DNA of 64,000 nt from NCBI GenBank assembly GCA_027579435.1, contig JANBPK010000008.1:50821-114820 (forward strand), given 5' to 3'. Within the stretch, counting starts at the first letter, position 1. Every line of letters begins with the position of its first letter. The notes beneath the pieces were generated by a model. The model did not search any database. It was given only the letters and a program-made list of their open reading frames with translations, and was not told where the DNA came from. This document shows positions 1 through 11,200 of the stretch, in pieces. The position numbers and the translations under genes are program-made. Source of the DNA: Candolleomyces eurysporus. Taxonomy: Eukaryota > Basidiomycota > Agaricomycetes > Agaricales > Psathyrellaceae.

Positions 1-998
1 AATGGATACTCCTTCCTTTCTGTGATTTTGAGGTGGTACATTTGATTCCAGCCTGCAACGATGTCACAAGTGTAAAAGTTGTTTGGCCAGGATCGTACAG
101 AATGAGGAGCCGGAGAAAACAAGATAAGTCCCAATGATGGATCGAGTCGAGGGGCCTTTTTAGGTCGAGGAGATTCGGGCAGGGTGGGGAGATCGGCGGT
201 AAACCTCACACTTCGTTTGAGGCTACTACCAGAGCCCTTTTGTGCCATGTGATGTTGACGTCGACTATCGTCAGTGAGAGGAGTCAGAATGCCTAGATTA
301 GCGAGCTTTCCGGCAACTGCAGAAGCGGGGGTCAATGTGGCTGAAGACACTTGCTGGAGTCGGCTAGTGCTAGAGCTACTACTCGAAAACGGTGTCCTAG
401 GAGTCAGCGGGGTCATCGAAGTTGCTGGCGTTTGCAGGAGTTGGCTGCTCGCGAAAATCGGATCCTTGAACAAAGGATTCCCAGTAGGAGTCCGAGGGGT
501 CATAGGAAAGTCGAGCCCAGTGTCGATCGCGAACTCGTCTACCTCCTCATCGAAGGCATTAGCATCTTTCATGAAGGCAACTTTCGGAATGTTGCTATCG
601 ACGTCCCATGGATCAACCACTTCTGTCCAGAGCCACATTTCTAAGACCTGCTTTGGAAAAACCAGAGTCTCTATATCATAATCAGGGATACCCGAGCTGC
701 CTTGTTGAGGCGGCATCTCAGAGTCTCTACCAGTCGCTGCGTCGAAGAGATATAAAGAATGCGAGTCAGGCGGCGTCTTGACGTCTTGCAGATGTGTAGA
801 TAGCTGAGAATAAGATGGAATCGGCTCGGGAAGACATACGAGCACAAAAGTGCGTGAAGTCATTGAATTTAAGTTTTTCCGGGACGTCCTGGTGCCTATG
901 TGAGGCAGTGTCAATAGGGTTATTATGACCATTGTCGTGATCGGGTGAGGGTCAGAGCGTCTAAGAGCAACAAGCTCAGAGACCCGGGAGGGAGGCAT
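1..998 (-). CDS. Partial unknown Ser/Thr/Pro-rich protein, runs off the window edge
   Basis: An open minus-strand frame runs from an ATG at 998 (next in-frame ATG at 863) to the window edge without a stop, so the C-terminus is missing. The first ~45 codons may contain an intron, and the ATG at 863 (peptide MTSRTFVLVCLPEPIP) is an equally good start. The middle is rich in Ser, Thr and Pro with repeated TP steps (MTPRTP, LTPRTP), then a basic stretch (RPKKAPR). A likely 46-nt intron lies at 53-98 (GTACGA...TTGCAG), keeping the frame open. I recognise no domain. The TP repeats are the kind of sites proline-directed kinases use, but that is inference only. It is divergent from the RING-finger gene at 1370. 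Confidence 0.6.
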   Translation of the reverse strand, partial: MPPSRVSELVALRRSDPHPITTMVIITLLTLPHIGTRTSRKNLNSMTSRTFVLVCLPEPIPSYSQLSTHLQDVKTPPDSHSLYLFDAATGRDSEMPPQQGSSGIPDYDIETLVFPKQVLEMWLWTEVVDPWDVDSNIPKVAFMKDANAFDEEVDEFAIDTGLDFPMTPRTPTGNPLFKDPIFASSQLLQTPATSMTPLTPRTPFSSSSSSTSRLQQVSSATLTPASAVAGKLANLGILTPLTDDSRRQHHMAQKGSGSSLKRSVRFTADLPTLPESPRPKKAPRLDPSLGLILFSPAPHSVRSWPNNFYTCDIVAGWNQMYHLKITERKEYP

Positions 999-1369
999 TA
1001 TTATTGTACGTCAGCCCAAATATCCATGGAAACAATGGCTAAGGTCGTGCACTGAGCAGTCTTGTGGCAAGGGGGAGGACACAGCTCGTTGTCTGGAGGC
1101 GCTCCTTGGCATTTCCGACCGTCTGAAGACTTTTTGAGACTGGAAGGTACCTCATGCTACACTAAAGGCATATTGTAAAACTCTGACCTCGCTTGGGTGA
1201 CTCTAACGGGCGCAATCAAGTGGCAGGAAGCCTCGGAAGTCGATCCGGTTCCCACTTCGGGACTTGTGTGATGGATCCCCATTTGGGCCCAGTTCAACTC
1301 TCAAACTGACGCCTACAACGCTTTCCGCTGAACCAGAACCCCCTTCCTCCGCTCACCACGACGTAGCTT
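999..1369. promoter_or_regulatory. Divergent intergenic region, probable shared promoter
   Basis: 371 bp between two divergently read genes (starts at 998 minus and 1370 plus). No clear TATA box or other motif was recognised. A promoter role is inferred only from the gene arrangement. Confidence 0.35.
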
Positions 1370-2445
1370 ATGCCTGGATACTGTCCGCTTTGTCTCAAGG
1401 ACCTCAAGGAGCCAGTTTGCATCCCCTGTGGTATGTCAACCTCTTTCTTACATTGGAGTGGACCGCGTGGAGTTGACCACTGAACACTTGTTGGGTCGAA
1501 TCTAGGTCATGTTTACTGCGCTTCTTGTATTGGAAACTATGCTACCGGAAGCGACAAATTATCCTTCAAGACCTATTGCCCGCTTGCCACCTGTCGCCAG
1601 GATTTTAACCTCTGTGAGTATCTCTCCTCAAAGTCCGTTGCGTTGCATTGACTAATCGAGTACGCTAGTCATCCCTGATGTTAGTTCCGCAATACAAGCC
1701 TCAGTGGTCGTCTAAACGCTCATCATCCTACCCACAGATAAATGCTCTTCCCAAGAAATTTCGTTCATTTGTGTGTCAACCGATGCGGCGGGTCCACCTG
1801 GCGACGTGGGGAACGGAAGAGGATCTTGCGAAGGAACGTGACCAGTACAAGCAGCTAGTGGAAAGCATGAAGATTGCCAACGAGACTCTTGACGAGCGAG
1901 CCAACGGGCTGTCCGAAGACGTTCAAAGATGGAAGCGAAAGGCGGATGAGCTCGAACGGCAACATGACGAAGAGAGGAAGAACTTTGAAGCTAGAATTCA
2001 AATCCTCGAAGACCGACTAGCACAATCGCAAATCCAAAGTGGCTTGAGGGAGTCGCACAGGGAGTCGCACAAGCCTTTACCACAGACACCAGTACTACAG
2101 ACACCAGGAACACCCCCACTGCCGATGCAAGATATAGAGTCCATCCTGAGTCCCCGGCCGGGTAAAAGACGTCGAACATCCAATGCCGATGAATACTTGC
2201 CTGTTTCGAAGACTCCAACGAAGAGTATATTGAAGACTCCAAAGAACAAGAGTAAAGGAAAAGGGGTTGAAAGGGAGAGCTCGGCTCAACCTCCGACACC
2301 TCCAGCTCGAACTTCAACGAGGAACACCCCGAGTACTAGCAAGTTCAGCGGGTTCAGGTTCGCGTTTCGAGCCCCAAGTACATCACTGTTGGCGCTCCGA
2401 GGGCCTCAGAAACGGGACTTTTCATTCACAGGAGATAGATTTTAG
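1370..2445 (+). CDS. RING-finger coiled-coil protein, putative E3 ubiquitin ligase
   Basis: Four exons: 1370-1430, 1506-1613, 1669-1679 and 1738-2445 (888 nt, 295 residues). The N-terminus is a RING finger split by the first intron: CPLC near residue 5, then CIPCGHVYCASC, then CPLATC, which supplies the expected Cys/His zinc ligands. After it come a charged coiled-coil stretch (about residues 95-170, rich in E, K, R and Q) and a Pro/Ser/Thr-rich basic tail. RING proteins usually bring an E2 enzyme to a substrate, so an E3 ligase role is inferred; the substrate is unknown. Exon 3 is only 11 nt. Without it and its flanking introns the frame stops early in the GTTAGT intron, so the splice model is well constrained. 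Confidence 0.75.
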
Positions 2446-2951
2446 AGCTTTTCACTTATCCTGCCTTCGTCGTCTTTCTTTGAACATGTTAGTAGTGTAG
2501 TCACAATCGTGCTGGTAATCTAGGTCGTCGTTTCGATTCCCGACAAGTGCAGATATTTTCTCCCTCCCATAGCAGGCATGATATTCCCACGCGACTGAGA
2601 TATCCCGTCACAGTGTACCGAAGGGGTCGACGTGGACATGGAACGTGTCACTTCAATTTCCTCCTTTCGCGGAGGTGTCTGCTTTACGCGGGGTTCAGAC
2701 CGCTCAGTCTTTTGACTTTTATATCTGTCCTCTGTGAGGTCTAAAAGCGCAGCTTTGCAGCCCAATTTTGTGCTTTTCGCCAGGGTTCATGGTGGCGGTG
2801 AGTTCAAGCGTTTCAAAAACACGGGGACGGCGACGGTGTACTGACAAACGGCGGTGCTGCCCTTCTTTATAACAGACTCCGTGGTGATACGCCAAACCGA
2901 ACTACATATAACGCGTCGTCGGATCCCATTAGGCTGCCACCGGTACTCGAC
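2446..2951. other. Intergenic region without recognised gene
   Basis: 506 bp between the RING gene stop and the ALG5 start, genes in tandem. Short ORFs on both strands lack recognisable domains. Probably 3' UTR plus the ALG5 promoter. Confidence 0.4.
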
Positions 2952-4250
2952 ATGGCGCTCGATGGAACCACTCTAGTCTATGGTGGCCTTTTGGTAATTG
3001 CAGTTGGGCTGGTCTCGGTAAGTTTCTCTCCAAGGAAATATGTGATGATCGCCCCTTCATCCTTGTTCTTCGAGTTGCGGGCACCAGCTTGCTGGTTTGC
3101 GCTGCGCCGACGACGACAAACCTGGGCCAGGGTGCATGTCACCCTGTTCTGACTTTTCTCGCATCCTCGTCTTTTTGGACCCAGACACTGACCGGGCACT
3201 TTTCTACTCCAGGCCTACGTTCTGCTGCTACTATGGACTCCCCCACCAATCCTTACGCACACTTCGGAATTGTCCTACCTCTCAGCAAGCAATCCCAAAG
3301 AACCGCTACCGCTACCCAAGCTAGAAGACCCTGCAACGGTCGAGCTAAGCGTGATCGTCCCGGCCTTCAATGAAACAGAGCGTCTCCCTGCCATGCTAGA
3401 CGCAACTGTATCATACCTAGAAGGGGAGGGCTGGCAAAACCTGGCCATCACCACCAATACAGCCAAAACCACTGCCTCCTCAAGACCCAACGGAAAAGGG
3501 AATAGCTCAGCGAAGAAACTCAAACGGCCTTCCTCAGGGTTGAAGCGTACATTCGAAATAATCATTGTCGACGACGGTTCTACCGATTCAACCTCCTCAG
3601 CCGCACTATCCCTCGCTCGTAGCAAGTACCCCAAAACTGACATCAAAATCGTCACTTTGGAGAAAAACATTGGGAAGGGCGGGGCAGTGCGACATGGGAT
3701 GCTTCACGCAGGCGGAGAAGGTCTTCTCATGGCCGACGCGGACGGTGCAAGTCGAATTGAAGACCTCGCCTCCCTTTGGTCGCATATGAACACCATCTTG
3801 GACAAAGACGGTCGAGCGGCCGTCGTTGGCAGTCGCGCGCATCTTGTCAAGACCGAGGCTGTCGTCAAACGCTCGTTACTTCGCAATATCCTGATGTATG
3901 GGCTTCACACCATTCTGCGAATCGTTGGTGTGGGACATATCCGTGATACGCAGTGTGGATTCAAGCTTTTCTCTCGGGGCGCGGCGCAACAGATCTTCCC
4001 TTCGCAACATTTGCCAACATGGATATTCGATGTCGAATTGCTATTGATTGCGAAGGCGTTGCGGATAGCGGTGGGGGAAGTTCCTGTGGAGTGGCATGAG
4101 GTTGCTGGGAGCAAGCTGAACGTGGTCACTGCGAGCATACAGATGTTGAGGGATTTGTTGATTGTGAGGATGAATATGGTCGTGGGTCGGTGGAAGGCTG
4201 GCGAAGGACCGGGTGTCATTCTGGCTGCAAAAGGGGACAAGAGCGATTGA
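2952..4250 (+). CDS. ALG5: Dolichyl-phosphate beta-glucosyltransferase
   Basis: Transfers glucose from UDP-glucose to dolichyl phosphate at the ER membrane, making the donor for the last steps of N-glycan precursor assembly. Two exons are supported: 2952-3017 and 3213-4250 (367 residues). The N-terminus gives a membrane anchor: GGLLVIAVGLVS, then AYVLLLLW across the intron. The GT2 glycosyltransferase domain follows: LSVIVPAFNETERLP, then IIIVDDGSTDSTS, then NIGKGGAVRHGMLHAGGEG, the DADGASR metal/donor site, GSRAHLVKTEAVVKRS and DTQCGFKLF. These match the yeast Alg5 order. About 40 extra basic and Ser-rich residues sit between the first two motifs. The 195-nt intron is long for this window, so a small extra exon inside it is possible. 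Confidence 0.9.
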
Positions 4251-5782
4251 GAGTGCTGGCTTGTATTATGTACATATGGGCGCTATACCCTTAATCATAT
4301 ACGTCCTTGAACCGAATTATCGCAAAAGCTGCGACCAATGGGTTTTACAAGCGTAACAGATGAAATTCCACAATAAGGTGCTAACATGCTAACGCTTCTG
4401 AATTTGAAAGGGTTTGTACACAGAACGTACTGCTGTTTGGTCCAGCCTTTGAAGTCAGGTTCGTCCGCGGAAATAGGACCGTTCACAGTTCGGTTATGAG
4501 AACATACGACAGGATGTGAGCATGTGAGCCACCATAACAATCCGAGAAGTGCTCAATTAGCTAAAGCCTGATCTTGTTTCCTTTGGTGAGCGTTCGGTCG
4601 TTTTGGTGTGGCAGATTTGACTCAGCAGCATCCTTTTCCCGCGAAGCTATTTGGTCGAGATAACGTTGTTTTCAGGATTGAAATCGCCACAGCACCCTCA
4701 AATTGAATTACAACTTCAAAATGAGTGACAAGGTGTCGTCACACCTCTAGATCAGAGTCGGACAGTGGCCGAAGTGTTCTGTCTGCTCCTCCCATTGGCA
4801 GATAAGACGCATCGCCCCGCAGAGTCCAGTGACCTGTTGGTAAGACAAACCGTTCCCGAAGCGTCGAGGAATGCAAGATGCTGCCCCACTGCGGCGGCGG
4901 TATAGAAGTGCTCCCTCCACAAACGCCACCGTGACTTGTGTACCTAGCCAGTCAGCCAAAGTAGCCGTTTCTCGTGACTATGAGGCTCTAGGTTATTCAG
5001 AAAGTCTGCCTCGTTCCATAAGGTTCTTTGGGGTGGTTTGTCAAGTCGTTGTATCAAAATAGAGCGCGATTCGGAGATGATATTTAGGGTCCCCAGTACC
5101 ATTTATGAAGTTTCGCAGCCTATAGGAGGCGAGGACGGCGACCTAGTTGGTTAGAAAGCGCTAGTGGACAGGGTCTTCCTTTGTTCTTCCAAGATCCGGG
5201 GTTCCTGGACAGANTTTTTTCTTTGGGGAGGTGCACGAAGCAAACACCGACCGAGGGTAGGTCGTCGCAGTATGTACCCTTTCAAAAAGGTTCAGTGATA
5301 GCCAGGTGGCAAACCACATTCGTCGGCGGCGGTTTCCACTGACGAATCGAGAAACGCCCACTGGACTCATTCTCGGGGGGGAGGGGAACAAGAGCAAGCT
5401 GGCGAGGCCGGTGGGAGCGTGTCATTTCGGCGGTGTTCGCATGGTCGCAGGGTCGGCTCGGCGTGGTCTGGCTCCGCCCATATACCAATTCACTTTCCAG
5501 AGCTTTCCACTGGATGGCAAAAGATGGCTGAAATCTGTGAAGTACCTGTCGAAGATTTGCGCCACTTGGCTCAAATAGGCTACTATGGCTTTGCGCCATT
5601 GCGTGACTGGATGGTGCCATGGCTTAGCGGCCTCCAAATTGGGATGCCCATATGCTTGATCCGTCCGCACGAGCCGGAGTGATGTCCGCTGCTCCGGAGA
5701 TGCATGTGTATAAAGCTGTGACCCACCGCAAGGTGGGTTACTCCAAATCTCTGCCCATATCTTCTTTTCCCCCATCTCCACA
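4251..5782. other. 1.5 kb intergenic region, no gene recognised
   Basis: Only short, overlapping ORFs on both strands, none with a recognisable domain or convincing splice structure. Contains an ambiguous base at 5214 directly before a run of six T. The last ~100 bp should be the CYS4 promoter and leader. Confidence 0.4.
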
Positions 5783-7386
5783 ATGCCACAGATTCTCGAC
5801 ACCGCACTCGACGCCGTCGGGCACACCCCCCTCATTCGTCTCGATAAGATTGCAAAGGCCAATGACCTCAAGTGCAACCTGCGTATGTCCTATCGGACCT
5901 TCGTTTGAACCGTTCTGACCTCTTTCTAGTTGCCAAGGTTGAATTTTTCTCTGCCGGAGGGTCCGTCAAGGACAGAATTGCCAAGGCCATGGTAATTGCC
6001 GCAGAGAAGGAAGGAAGACTCATCCCAGGAAAGAGCGTAGTCATTGAACCTACCTCTGGCAACACTGGTGCGTTTCGCTGAATGTCGCACTCTTGAATGA
6101 ACGCTGACCCCTTTGTCGGTCAACAGGAATTGGGCTCGCACTCGCTTGTGCCATCAAGGTAGAGCATCCCACTGTTTCTTCGTCGTGAACATGTACTGAA
6201 TACGACAGATAAGGGGTATTCAGTAATCATTACCCTCCCGAACAAGATGTCCCTCGAGAAGGAGGCTCTTCTTCGTGCGCTTGGAGCGGAGGTTATCCGC
6301 ACGCCCACAGAAGCCGCTTGGGACTCGCCAGAAAGCCACATAGGTAGGGTCTTCATTTTACTATCTGGCAGTCTCGTGGCTGAATTCCTTAACGATCGCA
6401 GGAGTGGCCGAGAGGTTGCAGCGCGCAATTCCCTACGCCGTCATCTTGGACCAGTATAGCAACGTACGTGTGTGCTCTAACTTCTTCCATATGACGAGCT
6501 TCCTAACCATGACGTCTGTCTATAACTGCATAGGTTAACAACCCACTTGCTCACGAATTGACAACTGGCCCCGAGATCATTGAAGCAGTCGTATCGACCC
6601 CTTCAACGTCAGAACACCCCTCTTCTGGAAAAGTTGATGTCCTTGTTGCTGGTGCTGGCACAGGAGGTACCGTAACGGGTATCGCTCGGGCCATCAAGAA
6701 GACACACAACAAGGACTGCATTGTTGTCGGTGTTGATCCCGTACGTACTACCCTCTTTCATATCCCCAAATCTCGGTTCTGACCCCCTATCAAGAAAGGA
6801 AGTGTTCTCGCTGGGTCGGGATCTAACAGTCCAAGTGACAATGTCCCGTATACCGTCGAGGGTATCGGCTATGACTTCGTCCCCGATGTCTTGAACTTCG
6901 AGGATATCGACCAATGGATGAAGACCGGCGATGATGAATCTTACGCAGCTGTTCAGCAAATCATGCGGAAAGAAGGCCTGCTCGTTGGAGGTAGCAGCGG
7001 TAGTGCCCTTAGTGGTGCCTTGCGTTGGTTGCAGAGCGATGCTGGACAACAGATCGCCAATACAGAAGGACTGAACGTTGTCGTCCTGTTTGCTGATGGG
7101 TTAGTCTTCTTTAATCTCCCTCATAAACTTTCGACTGAATGTTAGCGATAGTATCCGGAACTATATGAGCAAGCCGTGGTTCCTGCAGATCGCCCTAGAA
7201 GCTGAGCCATCGCCCATGGCTGGTGTTATCTCTGGTATTTTGGGCAAGGACAAGACCACCAATGGCAGCGTGAAACCTGCGGAGACGCCCGCTTCGCCTT
7301 CGGCGGCGGAGAAGAAACCGTCGGCCACACCTGCGCTTTCCGACACAGCTGCGCGTTCTGCGAGTCCCCAGATAGTTTCTCATTAG
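5783..7386 (+). CDS. CYS4: Cystathionine beta-synthase, short form without CBS domains
   Basis: PLP enzyme condensing serine and homocysteine to cystathionine (transsulfuration). Eight exons: 5783-5882, 5930-6067, 6127-6158, 6214-6343, 6402-6463, 6534-6740, 6795-7099, 7152-7386; 1,209 nt, 402 residues. The PLP lysine is in [12 protein letters not shown] (K47); [13 protein letters not shown] and the glycine-rich [15 protein letters not shown] are the cofactor loops. [25 protein letters not shown] and IRNYM are CBS-type rather than plain cysteine synthase motifs. After [10 protein letters not shown] the usual tandem Bateman (CBS) domains are absent, replaced by ~50 low-complexity Ser/Pro/Ala/Lys residues. 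Regulation through that domain, where families have it, is therefore not expected. Two acceptors (6213, 6794) are plain AAG rather than CAG or TAG. Confidence 0.9.
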
Positions 7387-8201
7387 GTTGATCTAGATTC
7401 TTGTTGGACTTTTCCTTTCTCCTATTCAGGCTGTACAAATGTCTCCTTTGTATTTGTTTCCTTCGTCGATATAGGGTGTGCTCAAGCAGGTGCTAGAACG
7501 TGTACTTATTGAATGACCAAGCGAGGGTACTAGTGTGTGATAGCAAATGAGTCAGATTGACTAGACTAAGAAACATGTAAAAGACGATGAAAAGTTGTAG
7601 GCAGGTTTGTAAAGGAGAGGCTTATGTCGAAAAAAAGCCGCTCCAGTATCTCGCGGCCATCCAATAGTTGATTAGACCAATGGATTCCGTAGCTCTAGGC
7701 ACTTCACCAGAACCGATGACAGCACTGAAGGTTTGCTGTTCGGGCAGAAATAGGCCAGGGAGAGACAGTTCGGTCGATAAGGTAGATCATGAAGCGAAAA
7801 AATAAATCAAAAAAGGATCTATGCGATGAAGAGAGTAGTCATTAAGATTGTCGTCCTGGCGGAGGATGGAGAAAGATGGAAAGCAAAATTTCGCAGGTTA
7901 TACTCGCGCCGAGGACAAACAAAGACAAATAGGCGCCTCGCGAAATCTTGGCAAACGAGCGGGGCCTATTGCCGAATCACACAGAGTCCTTTGGACTCGT
8001 TTTGGACTCGTTCCCGCGTTCCTGTGCTTTATGCTATTGTTTTCTCTTCTGCCACATCTTTAAAAGCGGTTTTGCCGCTGCAGAAAGTGCGTTGAGTACT
8101 TGAAATCGACGACAGAGAGGTCGTTTGACTGTTTTCGCGCCGACAGGTGCAAGCTCAGACGAAGTGGACGTGTAAGACGTCCGGTTCACGACACGACTTT
8201 C
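7387..8201. other. Intergenic region between CYS4 and TEL1
   Basis: 815 bp holding the CYS4 3' UTR and the TEL1 promoter. A frame open from 8100 would extend TEL1 upstream by 34 residues, but that stretch is basic and not conserved in character. I see no other gene. Confidence 0.4.
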
Positions 8202-11200
8202 ATGAACAATCTCAAATCTGTGATCGATGGACTGAAAGCCAGCAAGATCAAGGAGCGGCAGGAAGCCCTTCAGGCCTTGAAAACGACCTTCTCCGACGAC
8301 AGGGTCATTGCGAATCTGGGCAGCGACAGGAAGACATGGCTTCCGATATACCAAGCCCTATTCACGGCGATGACGATCGAGAAGGATGCCTTTAGAAAGG
8401 CAAGACAGAAAACGGGGAAGAGTGCACCCGAAGCTACCATTACAAGACGACTAGAGGACATTGCGAAGACCGTACGGTGGCTTGTCGAGCGGACGACGGA
8501 GATTCTGAGCAGCAAAGTGCTGTCGGCGCTGTATGACCACCTTACCGGCATTCTGGTGCTGGAGCGTGGTCTATTCAAGCCTGTAGCTCTGGACTACCTC
8601 AAAGCGCTAAAACATATAGCAAGTTACCGACCTCATCTCGATCATATGGACGACGAAACGTGGATTAGATGCGTGGAGATATGCTTCAACGTGGTATTGG
8701 GCGACTCGATACGGAAGAGATTTGTGAATGATGAGGAGGAAGCCAGTGAGCAGGCATCCAACGTCCCGTCTGGCTCAGACACCGACTCCGGCAGACAACG
8801 TACCGCAAAGAAAAACTCGAAGAAACGGGCGCTCCTTACAGACGACGAAGATGAACTTCCGGTCCCACAACAACCGAAAGGCCGTCGTCAAAAGATCTCC
8901 GTCGAGCTGGAACAGGTTGAATGCGCGTCGTTGCTCTCCTCCCTCCTTCGGTCGACGAACAGCCCAATCACGTCTCCAGACTATCCCTACCTCCCCTCTG
9001 CCATCCTCAAGCGCCTTCGCCGTTTCCTCGAGACCTATCCATCGGAATCTTCTCTTCTTTACGACTATCTAATCTCAGTATCTCTTACACTCGACCATCT
9101 CGCACTGAATGCCGTGAACGATGTACGGTCGTTCGCTCAAGGAACTTGGAAGGGCTTTGTGGATTTGTGGGGAGTCAAGGACAAACGGCTCAAGGAGGAA
9201 CTTGTCATCATCATTCGAAGTCTTCTGCCCTTCATCATTGCCGAGCAGCCTGTCGGGGGAAGGGCCTTAGAGGCAGGTTTCGACCCTGCCCAAGGTCTTC
9301 TCGACCTGTGGAACGCTCTGGACGGTGAAGCAGAGAACCGATGGGGTGTCAACGGACTCAAACTCAACTCCATCCGTCTGGAACTGATGGAGCCGGGAAA
9401 TCCTTGCTCTCTGGACGTCGGAGACAACCCTTTCGTTGCTACTACCTTCCGCTCCGGCTGGAACTTTGATTCCAGCCAGGCTCTGTCATGGGCAATCCTT
9501 GAATTGCATGCTGACTGCGCGAAAGAGGTCTGTTCTATGCTCTCTACTCTCCTACATATACTCATATACCTTTTCAGCTGTTCCAGTTGTCCGAGCGCAC
9601 GCACGGCACAACGCCTCGTTCTCGTGGCAGGGGAAAACGCGCCAAGATGTTTAACCCTATTGCAGGCTTGATCAACTCAATTCATGACCCCAACATCACC
9701 TCACAAGTCCGCTGCTACCGTCTTCAGGCATTGCTCTTCTTCATTGACAGACACTGGAGTGTTCTTCATGAGACACTCAAGCATGATCTCGTCCACAATA
9801 CCCTCCTTAATCATATGACTTCCTCCGATGAAGACACGCAGACGTGGGTGTTCCTTAGCTTGGCAGCGATCGCCTTTGCGGAACGGTTTTGGGTGGAGGA
9901 GAATCCCCACCTTCTATCAGCCTCACAACAACTAGAAGTAATGAATGCCACGACTTGGGATGGTGTATGGAACTACGCCGTCCGTCGTGCCAGTGTCCCT
10001 GGTTTGTGCCGTGCAGCATGCCATCTTGCGCACGCCCTGCTCGTGTCACTGTTCAGATTCGCCCCTCCCTCCGGACACATCTTCCTTACCTCTCAGCAAG
10101 TCTTGTCGGAGATCGAGACCATTGGCAAGGACCTCGATGTTCAAGGGCCATCGTACCCCTTCGACTCCGTGTGCATGTTCCTGTCGAAATGCCTCCGCAT
10201 CGCTGCCCAGGATGTGCGACTTTATCGGCTGCAACTCGAAGACAAAGTATGCCAATGGTTGGCTGATGCCTGGACTGTCACCGGTGACACGAGGGACGCT
10301 CCACTCCTGAACACAGTCAGCGACGTTCTACTGCTGCTGGAAACGGTCAGCGGCTTCAGCAAGCAGTACGATCTGGTTTCCAGAACAGCATTGCCTGTCT
10401 CTCCTATCGTGGACAGCATGAAGATGGAGAAGAGGGTCGATGTAATCCGAAGTTTCCTTTTATTCGCCAGGCTGGCCCCGTCAAATTCAAACAAGACTGC
10501 GAATACACTCACACAAGAAGCTCCCCCTCAAAACCACTCACCCGACGCCACACGCGCTGAACCCACCGCCCGCGAACGAAGGATCTCCTCATTTTTGAAA
10601 CGGATGCTCGATGCTCTCATTGTGGACTGGGAGGCAAGGACAACAAACAGCGGCCATCCTTCCATTGAAATTGCCCGCCGGGCTCTCGACTTTGCAGTAA
10701 CCGCCCTGGCATTCGAGTGCACCCTGACCATCAATTCCACTCAGTCACACCAAGCCGTCCTCAAAAACTCGGGAAAACTCCTAGCGAGCGTCATTTCCTT
10801 CTCCAAATCGTCTCGCTGGACAATCGCCGAAAAGATGCTGCTGATCCTCGGGATTGAATCCCTTGCTGCGACATCATGCCCCGTAGGCGACCTGCCATGG
10901 GATGGCATCTCCGCTCCCGACCATGAAAACGACGGGATTATGAGATCGAGCACTAGACAGGACCGATATGATTACCTAGAAGCGCTGAAACACCGAAGGA
11001 GTCCTTTACTGGAAGCCATCTGGAAGTCGCATGATGTGAGTATATTTTCTCGGCCAAATAGGGAGTCCTTGTTAATGGTACATTCTAGCTGGAGAAACCG
11101 CTGAAAGATATTTCCGACACAATTCGATCAATAGTGGAGGCCGCCAGCTCTGCCCAGGATTCGACTGGTGAAGCAACAGAAGTCGACGATCACGATGGCT

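Noticed and set aside
5140..5220. tRNA-like stretch (CTAGTTGGTTAGAAAGCGC)
   Set aside because: Resembles an A box, but no B box at proper spacing and no cloverleaf could be drawn.
8100..8201. Upstream in-frame start for TEL1
   Set aside because: The extra 34 residues are basic and unlike Tel1 N-termini; [15 protein letters not shown] at 8202 fits the family start.
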